In this document: one piece after another, positions 34,584-43,148 of the stretch
Position numbering within the stretch: the stretch's first letter is position 1
Layout: each line of letters begins with the position of its first letter
Assembly (NCBI GenBank): GCA_023410445.1
Contig: JAEYPT010000006.1
Location: forward strand, 186,001 to 250,000
Origin: Bacillota bacterium
GTDB lineage: Bacteria > Bacillota > Clostridia > Oscillospirales > Acutalibacteraceae
Length of the DNA: 64,000 nt
Direction: 5' to 3'
Notes under the pieces: generated by a model
Told to the model about the DNA's origin: nothing
What the model saw: the letters and a program-made list of their open reading frames with translations, nothing else
Database searches by the model: none
Translations under genes and position numbers: made by a program

Positions 34584-35471
34584 CTACACTTTCTCGCTCT
34601 GGCTCTTGCCCAGCAGACCGGTGGGCTTAATCAGCAGAACAATAATCAGAAGACCGTATGTGATTGCCTCATACCAGCCGGGAGCAATATAAACCTTGAC
34701 GAAGATTTCAATCAGACCCACGAGCAGGCCGCCGATCATAGCGCCCGAAATGCTGCCGATGCCGCCAATAACCGCGGCGATAAAGGCTTTCAGGCCCAGC
34801 ATCATGCCCATGTCGGTGGTGACGCGGGGATAGGTGCTGCAGTACATCAGCGACGCCACGCCGGCCAGACCTGCGCCGATAGCGAACGTGAGAGTAATGA
34901 TCTTGCCGACGTTGATGCCGACGAGCGTGGATGCTTTTTTATCCTGCGGAACGGCGCGCATTGCCTTTCCGATCCGCGTATACTTGACAAACAGATTAAG
35001 CCCTACCATGATGGCCAGCCCGATGCCCAGCGTTAGCAGATATTTCATCTGCAGATGCGCCCCCAGAATGGGGATGGTATGCATTTCAAAGATTGTAGGA
35101 ACTGCCTGGGGGTTCGGCCCGAATACCACCATGGCGAGATTCTCAAGAAACAGGCTCATGGCCAATGCCGTGATCAGTGCGGACATCGGACCGGCATTCA
35201 GCACCGGCCGGTAGGCGATGACCTCCACCAACACGCCCACAATCGTGCAGGCGACAATGGCGGCGATTACGGAAAGCCATGCCGGCATTCCGCTGTGTAC
35301 CAGCACCGGAATGGTGAACAGCAGCGTATAACCGCCCACCATGAGAAAGTCACCGTGTGCAAAGTTGATCATTCGTATGATTCCGTATACCATAGTATAG
35401 CCAAGCGCAACCAGCGCATAAATAGCACCTTGGTTTAATCCGTTTACCAGGCTCTGGATAAGTAAAGACAT
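34584..35471 (-). CDS. livH: branched-chain amino acid ABC transporter permease LivH
   Basis: 295 residues from the ATG at 35471, which has GAGAGGAGG upstream; upstream in-frame codons to 35606 cross the intercistronic hairpin and are not used. The N-terminus QSLVNGLNQGAIYALVALGY is the LivH hallmark, followed by GIIRMINFAHGDFLMVGGY. The ATPase-contact loop lies near MRAVPQDKKASTLVGINV. It pairs with LivM. Confidence 0.94.
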   Translation of the reverse strand: MSLLIQSLVNGLNQGAIYALVALGYTMVYGIIRMINFAHGDFLMVGGYTLLFTIPVLVHSGMPAWLSVIAAIVACTIVGVLVEVIAYRPVLNAGPMSALITALAMSLFLENLAMVVFGPNPQAVPTIFEMHTIPILGAHLQMKYLLTLGIGLAIMVGLNLFVKYTRIGKAMRAVPQDKKASTLVGINVGKIITLTFAIGAGLAGVASLMYCSTYPRVTTDMGMMLGLKAFIAAVIGGIGSISGAMIGGLLVGLIEIFVKVYIAPGWYEAITYGLLIIVLLIKPTGLLGKSQSEKV

Positions 35472-35563
35472 CCAGGCGCCTCCTCTCCTATTCCAAAAAT
35501 GGCATTGTTTTCCCGCGGCGGAGCCGACGGTCTTCTCAGGTGGGGCAGGCTGCTTTCTTTCAA

Positions 35564-35609
35564 AAATAACAGCATTGTGATACGGAAGAGCATTCCTCCG
35601 TATCACAAT
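35564..35609 (-). terminator. intercistronic attenuating hairpin after the liv binding-protein gene
   Basis: ATTGTGATACGGA (35574-35586) pairs perfectly with TCCGTATCACAAT (35597-35609). On the minus strand the stem is followed by GCTGTTATTTTTG. It lies between the binding-protein stop and livH, where partial termination would give more binding protein than permease. Confidence 0.75.
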
Positions 35610-35646
35610 CGCTATGCTTGCAATTTTTAACCAGGTTAACCGAAAA

Positions 35647-36891
35647 TCACGGTGCGATTGTCTTCAGCCACTTGACCTTGCCGTTGTCATAGGTGTTTAC
35701 GACAACGCTCTTGACTGCGTTCCGGTTTTCGTCCAGCGTAAAGGTTCCGCCTACGCCGGTGAATTTCATGCCCGTCATTCCCTTTACCAGAGAAGCGGTA
35801 TCGGTAGCGCCGGTATCATCGGCGGCCTTCTTGAGCATGTAGATTGCATCGTAATACAGAGCGGCACATGCGTTCAGGCTCTTGTCGCCGTATTTTTGCT
35901 TATACTTGGTCACAAACTTGACAACTGCGGGAGCGGTATCTTCGTTGGAGTAGTGGTTGGTGAAGTAGCAGTCTTTAAAGGCATCCTCGTGGCCGGAGGT
36001 GTTGGAACCGTCCCAACCGTCGCCGCCCATAATCTTACCGTTGAAGCCAGCTTCTCTCGACTGCTCAACCAGCAGCGGAACCGTATCCAGGAAGGCCGGG
36101 TAGTACAGGAAATCCGCACCGGACTGAACCACCTGCGAAGCCTGTGCCGTGAAGTCGGTGTCCTTTGTGGTGCACGCGCCGGTGTAAACAATCTGCATGC
36201 CGTTCGCCTGAGCGTTCTGAACGAATGCGTCCTTCAGGCCGTTGGAATAGTCATCGTCTTTTGCATAGATAACAGCGATCTTCTTGACACCCTGTTCCTG
36301 TGCGAACTTGGCAGCCATTTTGCCCTGATAGGGATCAATGAAGCAATCGCGGAAAATCGTCGGGCCGACCTGTGTCACTTTGACGTTCGTTGCGCCCGTT
36401 GCAAGAAGAAGCATATTCTGCTGCTTCGCGAGCTGCGCCATCGGAAGAGTTACGGAAGAAAAGAATGCGCCGACGATTGCGTCCGGTTTTTCCGGAGCCA
36501 GGCTGTTGTAAGCGTTGACCGCCTGCTTGGAATCACCACCGTCGTCAACCACTTTGCCGCCGTTCAGAATCTGAACATGCGTGCCGCCGCCTGCGTTGAT
36601 TTCCTCAACGGCCATGTTGATCGAGTTCTGCGCGCCCTGGCCGTAAATAGCGGAGCCACCGGTCATGGAACTGATGACGCCGATCTTGACAACCTTGCCG
36701 TTGCTCGCGGCAGCCGCGCCGGAAGAAGCGGCCTCAGAAGATGCTGCTGCAGAAGACGCAGCCGCGGAAGATGCCGGAGCTGCAGACGATGCCGCAGCGG
36801 AACTGGCGCTCTGGGTGCTGCCCCCGCAGCCGGATAAGGTTGCAGCCAGCATAGCAGCCGACAGCAGAAGTGATAAACTCCGTTTTTTCAT
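35647..36891 (-). CDS. livJ: branched-chain amino acid ABC transporter substrate-binding lipoprotein
   Basis: 414 residues from the ATG at 36891, preceded by AGGGGGGCAATT. The lipobox LSGCGG lipidates Cys at about residue 23. An Ala/Ser repeat linker follows to about residue 70 and tethers the receptor. The type I periplasmic-binding fold starts with VVKIGVISSMTGGSAIYGQGAQ and contains the ligand pocket stretch VGPTIFRDCFIDPYQGKMAA. It is the receptor of the Liv importer, first gene of the operon, separated from livH by a hairpin. Confidence 0.93.
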   Translation of the reverse strand: MKKRSLSLLLSAAMLAATLSGCGGSTQSASSAAASSAAPASSAAASSAAASSEAASSGAAAASNGKVVKIGVISSMTGGSAIYGQGAQNSINMAVEEINAGGGTHVQILNGGKVVDDGGDSKQAVNAYNSLAPEKPDAIVGAFFSSVTLPMAQLAKQQNMLLLATGATNVKVTQVGPTIFRDCFIDPYQGKMAAKFAQEQGVKKIAVIYAKDDDYSNGLKDAFVQNAQANGMQIVYTGACTTKDTDFTAQASQVVQSGADFLYYPAFLDTVPLLVEQSREAGFNGKIMGGDGWDGSNTSGHEDAFKDCYFTNHYSNEDTAPAVVKFVTKYKQKYGDKSLNACAALYYDAIYMLKKAADDTGATDTASLVKGMTGMKFTGVGGTFTLDENRNAVKSVVVNTYDNGKVKWLKTIAP

Positions 36892-36920
36892 AATTGCCCC
36901 CCTAATTGATTTCAAAATTA

Positions 36921-36995
36921 AAAGGGGCTCAACACTCTTCTTCGAAACCCTGCACCGCAATGCCGAAGTTACGAAGATTTGTGTTAAACCCCTTT
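36921..36995 (-). promoter_or_regulatory. structured leader (candidate attenuator) of the liv operon
   Basis: On the minus strand AAAGGGGTTTAACAC and GTGTTGAGCCCCTTT form a 15-bp imperfect stem, extended inward by TCTTCG/CGAAGA, with an apical loop of about 30 bases, then TAATTTTG. The structure lies between the only visible -10 box and the binding-protein ribosome site, so it is in the 5' leader. It could be a weak terminator or a regulatory RNA; no known riboswitch class was recognised. Confidence 0.5.
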
Positions 36996-37007
36996 GTTTG
37001 ACAACAC

Positions 37008-37037
37008 ATTATAAATATCTACGGCTTTGGAAACATC
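37008..37037 (-). promoter_or_regulatory. candidate promoter of the liv operon
   Basis: A consensus TATAAT on the minus strand at 37013-37008 would start transcription just before the structured leader. The -35 region at 37037-37031 (GATGTT/ATGTTT) is poor, so an activator or a wrong call is possible. Confidence 0.35.
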
Positions 37038-37671
37038 TATTGGCTTCCGCCGCTCTTTATTTAATTATGATATTCCAGAAGGCGTGAAATTTCAATCTTA
37101 TTTTTCATTTCATAACTATTTAAATTTCTGATCGGCACATAATGATGTTAGTTATGTCCTGAAATTTATTAAATTAAGTACATGTTGACCATATTTCACA
37201 TTTCCAACTTTGCAAACGTTTTTATTCTAAGTGAGACTTAAAATTTTCCCATATTATGGGTTTTGATTCTCCAGATAACATTACCTTTTCTTTCATTTTT
37301 TATCCAATTACTTTTCAGAAACTATCCTATAGGATTGAATTGATTTCAGATACCAGAATAAAGACAGGAAATCGGGCCGAAAAAAGAACACATCCCGTGA
37401 AAGATTTCCATCGGTAGAATTCCATTTCTGAGCCGCCCGCTTTCATGGGATTGGCAAACGAAGCGTGAAACCGAGCGAATACCTTCCTGAAATGGGCAGA
37501 AACTATCTGAGGGCCAAGATTCTGCAAATCTGACCGCTTCGGGAATTTTGAGCAAACTGGTGAGAGAATTTGAAAAGGACCAGTAAAACCGGCTGAGGCG
37601 TATCGGTTTTATGTGATACTTAAACTGGAATGCTAAATGCGCTCTGAAGTCCTCTGTTGGTCGAAAGAGCC
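37038..37671. other. AT-rich intergenic region, no supported gene
   Basis: About 630 bases between divergent units. The left part is very AT-rich, the right part is less so. Short open frames exist on both strands, the longest about 110 codons on the minus strand (37346-37678), but none has a ribosome binding site or recognisable protein features. It may hold a decayed gene. Confidence 0.4.
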
Positions 37672-37700
37672 TTGACAAAGCGCGGGGGCGAGACTATAGT
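37672..37700 (+). promoter_or_regulatory. sigma-A promoter of the glycosylasparaginase-like gene
   Basis: TTGACA (37672-37677), exact 17-base spacer, TATAGT (37695-37700), 71 bases ahead of the start codon. Confidence 0.78.
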
Positions 37701-37771
37701 GTTCCTATAAAGGCATACTATATTAAATAAGATTGGGGCATTGGAACGCCCAAAAGGAAGGGATCGGGAAA

Positions 37772-38707
37772 ATGAGTTACGGAATCATCGCGACATGGAA
37801 GCTGGCGCTGGACGGGGTGGCGAAGGCGGCCGACCTTCTGGAAAAGGGAGCGGCGGTCAAAGAGGGAATCGAAGCCGCCATTACGAATGTGGAAGACAAT
37901 CCCGCCTACACCGCTGTCGGATTCGGCGGACTTCCGAACCGTCAAGGCGAGGTAGAGCTCGACTCGGCATACATGGACGGCGAAACACTTGGCTTTGGCG
38001 GTGTTATGGGGGTTCAGAATATCAAAAATCCCATCCGAGTGGCCATGAAACTGAGCCGACAGAACCGTGACTTTCTTCTGTGCGGAAAAGGTGCCGAAGC
38101 CTACGCGCAGCAGAACGGGTTTGAGTTTTCCAACATGCTCGCCCCCAAGGCCCGGGAACGGTGGCTGGAGCAGAAGACCCGCGACGCGGAATCGGGAGCC
38201 ATCTCCTCCGGAACACACGACACGGTCTGTGTGATCGGCCTCGATTCCGCCGATCATATGGCAGCCGGGGTCTCCACCTCCGGGCTGTTCATGAAGCATC
38301 CCGGCCGCGTGGGCGACAGCCCGCTTATCGGCTCCGGAATCTACTGCGACGGGGAAACCGGCGGCGCGGCCGCCACCGGCATCGGCGAAGACATCATGAA
38401 GGGCTGTCTCTCCTTTGAAATTGTGCGCCGGATGGCGGACGGAGCCTCCCCGCAAAAAGCGTGCGAAACGGCGCTCGCCGCCCATCTGAAACGACTGGAA
38501 AAAAGCGGCCTCGTTTCCGACTGCATCGCCGTGATCGCCATGAACCGGAATGGCGAGTTCGGCGCGGCCACTAATCTGAACGCCTTTGCGTTCATCCACG
38601 CGGCGGAGGGAGACGCACCCGCCGTCTATCTCGCGCTGAATCAGAACGGAGCAACCAAGGTCGTCCGCGCGACGCCGGAACTACTCGCCGCCTATCACGA
38701 CGAATAA
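37772..38707 (+). CDS. glycosylasparaginase-like Ntn hydrolase (isoaspartyl peptidase/asparaginase family)
   Basis: 311 residues from the ATG at 37772 behind AAAGGAAGGG. The autocleavage site of Ntn hydrolases is visible as SSGTHDTVCVIGLD: Thr becomes the N-terminal nucleophile after cleavage of Gly-Thr, splitting the protein near residue 153. GVSTSGLFMKHPGRVGDSPLIG matches the family segment that binds the aspartyl group (RVGDSP). There is no signal peptide, so it works in the cytoplasm, probably on beta-aspartyl peptides or imported glycosyl-asparagine. A single-gene unit with its own promoter and terminator. Confidence 0.87.
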   Translation: MSYGIIATWKLALDGVAKAADLLEKGAAVKEGIEAAITNVEDNPAYTAVGFGGLPNRQGEVELDSAYMDGETLGFGGVMGVQNIKNPIRVAMKLSRQNRDFLLCGKGAEAYAQQNGFEFSNMLAPKARERWLEQKTRDAESGAISSGTHDTVCVIGLDSADHMAAGVSTSGLFMKHPGRVGDSPLIGSGIYCDGETGGAAATGIGEDIMKGCLSFEIVRRMADGASPQKACETALAAHLKRLEKSGLVSDCIAVIAMNRNGEFGAATNLNAFAFIHAAEGDAPAVYLALNQNGATKVVRATPELLAAYHDE

Positions 38708-38725
38708 GCCCTGTGAGCATACGGA

Positions 38726-38759
38726 ATCCTGCTCTCCCTGTGGAGCGGGATCTTTTTTT
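38726..38759 (+). terminator. terminator of the glycosylasparaginase-like gene
   Basis: ATCCTGCTC and GAGCGGGAT form a 9-bp stem (one wobble), followed by CTTTTTTT. Confidence 0.85.
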
Positions 38760-39120
38760 GCCCAAAGCGATTTAGCCTCAGTCGATGCGCTGTCCGTTCT
38801 CGATGGAGGTAATATTTTTCACCCTTCGCGGCAAATGTCCTTCGTAATTATTTATGCGCATAGTATGATATTAGGAAATTATCGTGCTATGATAATACTA
38901 TTGATTTAGAAATCAAACAAATCGCTCTTAGATTACTGGTTTTATCTGTAGACAATAAAATCATGGCGAAAGTCGGTAAACTTATATCCGAAAGCTTTTT
39001 GACTATTTTTCTATTTAACGTATGAGTAAGGACCATCAGCTAAAAGTGAGCCAAATCACTTCCTCCGTCAATCAATGATTTGTAATCGATCTTTTGTAAG
39101 GAAAACCAGGAGGAATCCAC
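38760..39120. other. AT-rich intergenic region with a weak promoter candidate
   Basis: 360 bases without a gene. TTGACT (38999-39004) with a 16-base spacer and TATGAG (39021-39026) could drive the downstream secreted-protein gene. Nothing else was recognised. Confidence 0.4.
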
Positions 39121-40467
39121 ATGAAAAAAGCTCTTTCCCTATTTTTGTTTTTTGCAGCAATTATTTTTAGCCCTCAAACGATCGCGTCGGCCGCGGCTTC
39201 ATCCACGGCAGCGAACGGAATCGTTTATACAGACAGCCCGGTGGGCTTCTCCCTGACCCTGCCCGCATTATGGGAGGGGCAATACAGTGTGATCCCCTCA
39301 GATACCTGCGTATCGTTTCTCCACAAGGAATCTGCGGAACAGAGCGGGCGCGAAAACGGTGTGCTGTTCAGCATCATCAGATATGACGGAAAATTAGAGG
39401 CGAAGGATGTGGTTGGCGCCGGAGAAAGATATTTGGTTGCGCAGACGGACAAATATTCTTATGTTTTGGCCTATCCATCCGGTGTCGAATACACGGACGC
39501 ATCAATGACCGGATATCATAAATTAGAAGCCGACATAGACAAGATCGGCAAAACGGTCAAAACGGTTCCCATTACAGATAGGTCCGACCCGACCTACAGT
39601 GCCTTTTGGAAATACGATGAAAACGGGCTCACGGACCATTGCATCTATACCTTCGCGAACGGTTCCGTGGATGCAGCGCCGGGGGACTGTTTATTAATGC
39701 TAAACGGCGAGTTTTCAGACGCCGATGTGATCACCCGGAACAACTGTGCGCTTGTACCGGTGAGTGTGATTCCGGAAGCCTGCGGAGCAGACGTTATCTG
39801 GGGCTATCAGGACGAAAACGGCGGCATATACCCTTATGGCTGCGACCGCGATACATCGGGAATGCCCTTGATTATACGAATCCATAACGAAGACGAAAGC
39901 ATTACCATCAAGATGACGGTGGGGCACGCCACGGCCGATGTGAATGACAAAACCGAAGCGCTTGCTACCGCTCCGGTTATTGAAAACAACACGGCGTATG
40001 TTCCGCTTCACTTTGTCTGTGACTGTTTCGGGAAAGAAAACGGTTCCCTGCTCGCAGGCCGAGATGTCGGTGACCCAAAATCCGCCGAAAGTTTGGCTCC
40101 TAATTCAATTGTTTGGGTCGACGACCCTGAAAAAACGAATGCCGCCAAGCCTACGGACGAAACGCTGACATGGCTGAAGGGCCAGATGGATCAGGCATTT
40201 ACCAGTCTGGAAATGAATATGGGTACGGTGCTGAAGGGTACCGATCCAAACGATCCGTCCTTTTCGCAGCTCGCCGACGATATCAATCACACTTATTATG
40301 TCGGCAATGTCGGACGTTACGCACTGTATCAGGGCCCATATACCACGCTGGTCGACGTAAATTCAAAAACGATCTATTTTCAGACGGGTGCCCACGATAC
40401 GTTCAGTATTCGGAAAGCAAACATGAGTGATCCGGAAACGTTTATGCGTCATTACTTTGCGGAATGA
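39121..40467 (+). CDS. secreted protein with copper-amine-oxidase-type stalk domain
   Basis: 448 residues, ATG behind CAGGAGG. Cleavable signal peptide (KALSLFLFFAAIIF, cleavage near ASA-A). Residues about 35-160 form a beta-rich domain without a recognised family. Residues about 185-315 resemble two halves of the copper amine oxidase N-terminal (stalk) domain: LLMLNGEFSDADVITRNNCA and ENNTAYVPLHFVCDCFG, as in many clostridial envelope proteins. The C-terminal 120 residues are unassigned. No wall anchor; probably released or loosely wall-bound. Function unknown. Confidence 0.72.
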   Translation: MKKALSLFLFFAAIIFSPQTIASAAASSTAANGIVYTDSPVGFSLTLPALWEGQYSVIPSDTCVSFLHKESAEQSGRENGVLFSIIRYDGKLEAKDVVGAGERYLVAQTDKYSYVLAYPSGVEYTDASMTGYHKLEADIDKIGKTVKTVPITDRSDPTYSAFWKYDENGLTDHCIYTFANGSVDAAPGDCLLMLNGEFSDADVITRNNCALVPVSVIPEACGADVIWGYQDENGGIYPYGCDRDTSGMPLIIRIHNEDESITIKMTVGHATADVNDKTEALATAPVIENNTAYVPLHFVCDCFGKENGSLLAGRDVGDPKSAESLAPNSIVWVDDPEKTNAAKPTDETLTWLKGQMDQAFTSLEMNMGTVLKGTDPNDPSFSQLADDINHTYYVGNVGRYALYQGPYTTLVDVNSKTIYFQTGAHDTFSIRKANMSDPETFMRHYFAE

Positions 40468-40499
40468 TGAGAACGATTAAGAACAGAGATGTTGATCAT

Positions 40500-40537
40500 A
40501 ACGAGCTGTGTCCAAGTTCAGGGCACAGCTCGTTTCA
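40500..40537 (+). terminator. terminator-like hairpin
   Basis: AACGAGCTGTG (40500-40510) pairs perfectly with CACAGCTCGTT (40524-40534), followed by TCATAC, a poor T-run. It lies 33 bases behind the secreted-protein gene. Confidence 0.6.
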
Positions 40538-40623
40538 TACAGATTGCAGATAAATTCAAATTCACCTTTTGCCAGTATTTCAGAGATGAATCCATTTTAT
40601 GAAAAGAAAGGAGAGACCTTCTT

Positions 40624-41445
40624 ATGAAGGGAATGCGATTCCCAGTTTTCGCCCTCGGCCTTCTGATCCCACTCCTCCTCACCGCCTGCGCCGCGCACTC
40701 GCCGGAGCCGCAGGAATCCCGTGCAACCTCTGCTGCTTTCTCCGTGCCCCCGTCCTCCGCGGCGGTCTCTTCCGCCGAAGCCTCCTCCGTTCCTCCGCCC
40801 TCCTCGAAACCGGCTTCCGGCCCCGCGTCATCTTCCGGCAGAAAGGCCGTGCCCAGTCCATCCGAACAGATTGCCGCGCTCCGGTGCGGCGCTTCCGTCT
40901 CCCAGTTTGAAGTTTCACATCATTCCGCCCAAATTGCGGTGATCCGAAAGACCGGGGACGAGATGCGTTTTTCGGTAATCGATACAAAATCCGGGCAGGA
41001 AACTGTCGTACCGTCGATCTCCGGGAATCTGTACGACCCAAAATGGTCCTTTGACGACAAGTATCTCATCGTTGAGGAGGGAACTGCGAATCTGCATACC
41101 TCACACCTGCTGACCGCCGCCACGCTCGGTGAGAAGGCTGCTTTTAAAGTCACAGCCGCCATCTGGGCACCCTCCTGCGAGTTTCTCGCCGTTTCACGGG
41201 TCAACAAGCTCAGGCCGACGGTGGACATGGAGCTCGACGGGACAACGGACATTTTTCTAATCAATGCGGATACACTGGGGGAAACGCTTCTCCTGAAAGC
41301 GGACGCCGATACCCTTTATACACCGGAAAAATGGGACGGAGTGAATCTGTACGTCCGAAAGTCAAGCCTGACCTCCGGCAAAAGCGAAACCGTCCGCGTT
41401 GAAGCTCTTTCCGCCGCTTTGCGGCCCGTCCAGAGCAAGCCATAA
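40624..41445 (+). CDS. lipoprotein with Ser/Pro linker and beta-propeller-like domain
   Basis: 273 residues behind GAAAGGAGAG. Lipobox LLTACA puts the lipidated Cys near residue 19. A Ser/Ala/Pro linker runs to about residue 75. The rest is beta-rich with repeats like QIAVIRKTGDEMRFSVIDTKSG and YDPKWSFDDKYLIVEEG, reminiscent of TolB/WD40-like blades, but only a partial propeller would fit. Its linker resembles that of the transglutaminase lipoprotein at 5792. No enzymatic motif seen; function unknown. Confidence 0.65.
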   Translation: MKGMRFPVFALGLLIPLLLTACAAHSPEPQESRATSAAFSVPPSSAAVSSAEASSVPPPSSKPASGPASSSGRKAVPSPSEQIAALRCGASVSQFEVSHHSAQIAVIRKTGDEMRFSVIDTKSGQETVVPSISGNLYDPKWSFDDKYLIVEEGTANLHTSHLLTAATLGEKAAFKVTAAIWAPSCEFLAVSRVNKLRPTVDMELDGTTDIFLINADTLGETLLLKADADTLYTPEKWDGVNLYVRKSSLTSGKSETVRVEALSAALRPVQSKP

Positions 41446-41478
41446 AAGCGGTCGACCCCTGTCAATTCTTGAAAGTGC

Positions 41479-41507
41479 TTGCAAAAATGCGCCAAAATGG
41501 TTATTAT
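41479..41507 (+). promoter_or_regulatory. promoter of the HAD phosphatase / exporter pair
   Basis: TTGCAA (41479-41484), 17-base spacer, TATTAT (41502-41507), 44 bases ahead of the start codon. Confidence 0.65.
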
Positions 41508-41550
41508 CTAAGTAACTATCTTATTGATAAAGAAACGGACGGGTGATTCT

Positions 41551-42222
41551 TTGTATCAGGCTTGCATATTCGATCTGGACGGCACTCTTTCCGACACGCT
41601 GGAATCGATTGCTTATTATTCCAACGCCGCGCTCAAACAATGCGGCTACGACACGATTCCTCCCTCGGATTACCGCCGGATCGTAGGGGATGGCGCGGAC
41701 ATGCAGATGCACCGGATGCTGAACGCCCTGTGCGGTGAAGGAAATTACACCGAAGAGGATATCAAAACGCTTCGCTCGGTTTATGACGCTCTGTACACCA
41801 GTGACCCGCTGTACCTTGCAAAGCCCTACCCCGGTATGGCGGAGACTCTGAGCCTGCTGAAGCAGAGCGGTCTGAAAACGGCGGTGCTTTCCAACAAGCC
41901 CGACGAGTGGGTACAGCCAATCGTGCGGGGGCTCTACCCCGCTGGAAGCTTCGACCTTTGCATCGGTCAGCGCCCGGAGCTCCGGCGCAAGCCCGCGCCG
42001 GACGGTGCGCTGCTCATCGCGCGTGAGTTCGGCGTTGAGCCCGCAGATTGCCTGTACGTTGGGGACACCAACACGGACATGAAAACCGGCGCCGCGGCCG
42101 GTATGGAAACGGTTGGGGTTCTGTGGGGATTCCGCGGTCGCCGCGAACTGGAAGAAAACCATGCCCGCCATATTATAGATAAGCCGGAGGAACTCGGCCG
42201 GATTGCCGCAGGCTTGAGGTGA
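41551..42222 (+). CDS. HAD-family hydrolase (phosphoglycolate phosphatase-like)
   Basis: About 223 residues from a TTG at 41551; a TTG at 41524 would add nine residues and cannot be excluded. HAD motif I FDLDGTLSDT (nucleophile Asp8, acid Asp10), motif II VLSNKPDEW, motif III Lys in RRKPAPDG, motif IV YVGDTNTDMKTG. The cap inserted after motif I is helical, as in Gph/PGP enzymes. Likely clears phosphoglycolate or a similar small phosphate ester. The exporter gene starts four bases after its stop. Confidence 0.87.
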   Translation: MYQACIFDLDGTLSDTLESIAYYSNAALKQCGYDTIPPSDYRRIVGDGADMQMHRMLNALCGEGNYTEEDIKTLRSVYDALYTSDPLYLAKPYPGMAETLSLLKQSGLKTAVLSNKPDEWVQPIVRGLYPAGSFDLCIGQRPELRRKPAPDGALLIAREFGVEPADCLYVGDTNTDMKTGAAAGMETVGVLWGFRGRRELEENHARHIIDKPEELGRIAAGLR

Positions 42223-42225
42223 CAC

Positions 42226-43077
42226 ATGAACTGGATATTTCGCATTCTGCATGCGGATCACCGGCTTGGGCTGCGTGTGATCAAGACCGGAATCGCCGTC
42301 ACGGTGTGTGTGGTGATCTCCGTCCTGGTCCGGGTCAACGAGCCGCTGCTCGCGGTAATCGCCACAGTGATGTCGATGGGAAAATCCATCGACATGTCGG
42401 TGAAATCCGGCAAGGATAAAATGGTCGGCGCCCTGATCGGCGCGGCCTTCGGCGGAGTGTTTGCCCTGATTTCACCCGCAAACGCGGGCCTGTGCGGGGT
42501 GGGTGTCATTCTGGTGCTCTACCTCTGCCACTGTTTCCGTTTAGACGGGGCCGGGGCGCTGGCCAGTATCGTTTTCGCCTCCGTCATGTTCGGCGCTACC
42601 GGGGCGAATCTCGGGCAGTACGTTCTGGCCTGTACGGAAGATGCGCTGATCGGCATCGCGGTCGCTGTGATCATTAACCTGATCATCATGCCGCCGAACT
42701 ATGCCGAGGAGATCAAGCGCACCTTCTCCCTGCTGCGGGAACGCACCCTCACTGCCCTTGACGACGCGCAGGCGCGCCGCGAAATCGATATCCGCTCGCT
42801 GGAAGATATCATCAACCAACTCAACCGAAATCTGAAGCTCTATGTATCCGAGGCGAAGCTCCTTCGTTGGAACGACGACGAGGTGTTCGACATTTCCTGT
42901 AGGCTCACAGTTTACCGCATGATTTTCGATGAGCTGAAAGCTGTCGAAAGCCTTGACCTGAGCGAACAGGCAGCCCCCGGGGACGAAATTCTGACGGTTT
43001 ACGGATACCACATCCGGCGCATGCGCGAGCTGTACCAGAGCGCGATAAAAGACAAGCCGGCCGCGGTAAACGAATAA
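42226..43077 (+). CDS. aromatic acid exporter family (FUSC/ArAE) membrane protein
   Basis: 283 residues behind TTGAGGTG. Five or so membrane helices in residues 15-155 (GIAVTVCVVISVLV, LLAVIATVMSMG, ALIGAAFGGVFALI, VGVILVLYLC, LIGIAVAVIINLIIM), then a cytoplasmic helical domain of about 125 residues. SVKSGKDKMVGALIGAAFGG is typical of the ArAE/FUSC group, related to the aromatic acid efflux protein AaeB. The substrate is unknown. Co-transcribed with the HAD phosphatase. Confidence 0.82.
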   Translation: MNWIFRILHADHRLGLRVIKTGIAVTVCVVISVLVRVNEPLLAVIATVMSMGKSIDMSVKSGKDKMVGALIGAAFGGVFALISPANAGLCGVGVILVLYLCHCFRLDGAGALASIVFASVMFGATGANLGQYVLACTEDALIGIAVAVIINLIIMPPNYAEEIKRTFSLLRERTLTALDDAQARREIDIRSLEDIINQLNRNLKLYVSEAKLLRWNDDEVFDISCRLTVYRMIFDELKAVESLDLSEQAAPGDEILTVYGYHIRRMRELYQSAIKDKPAAVNE

Positions 43078-43086
43078 ATTCAGACA

Positions 43087-43128
43087 GCGAAGGGCCCGGA
43101 CAATTCTGTCCGGGCCCTTCGCTTGCTT
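43087..43128. terminator. bidirectional terminator
   Basis: GCGAAGGGCCCGGACA (43087-43102) pairs perfectly with TGTCCGGGCCCTTCGC (43107-43122), followed by TTGCTTTT on the plus strand. It lies between convergent genes. Confidence 0.82.
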
Positions 43129-43148
43129 TTGGGAAAAAGCTTTATAAA

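Noticed and set aside
37346..37678. Minus-strand 110-codon frame in the liv-asparaginase gap
   Set aside because: No ribosome binding site, no recognisable features, and its sequence overlaps the promoter of the next gene.
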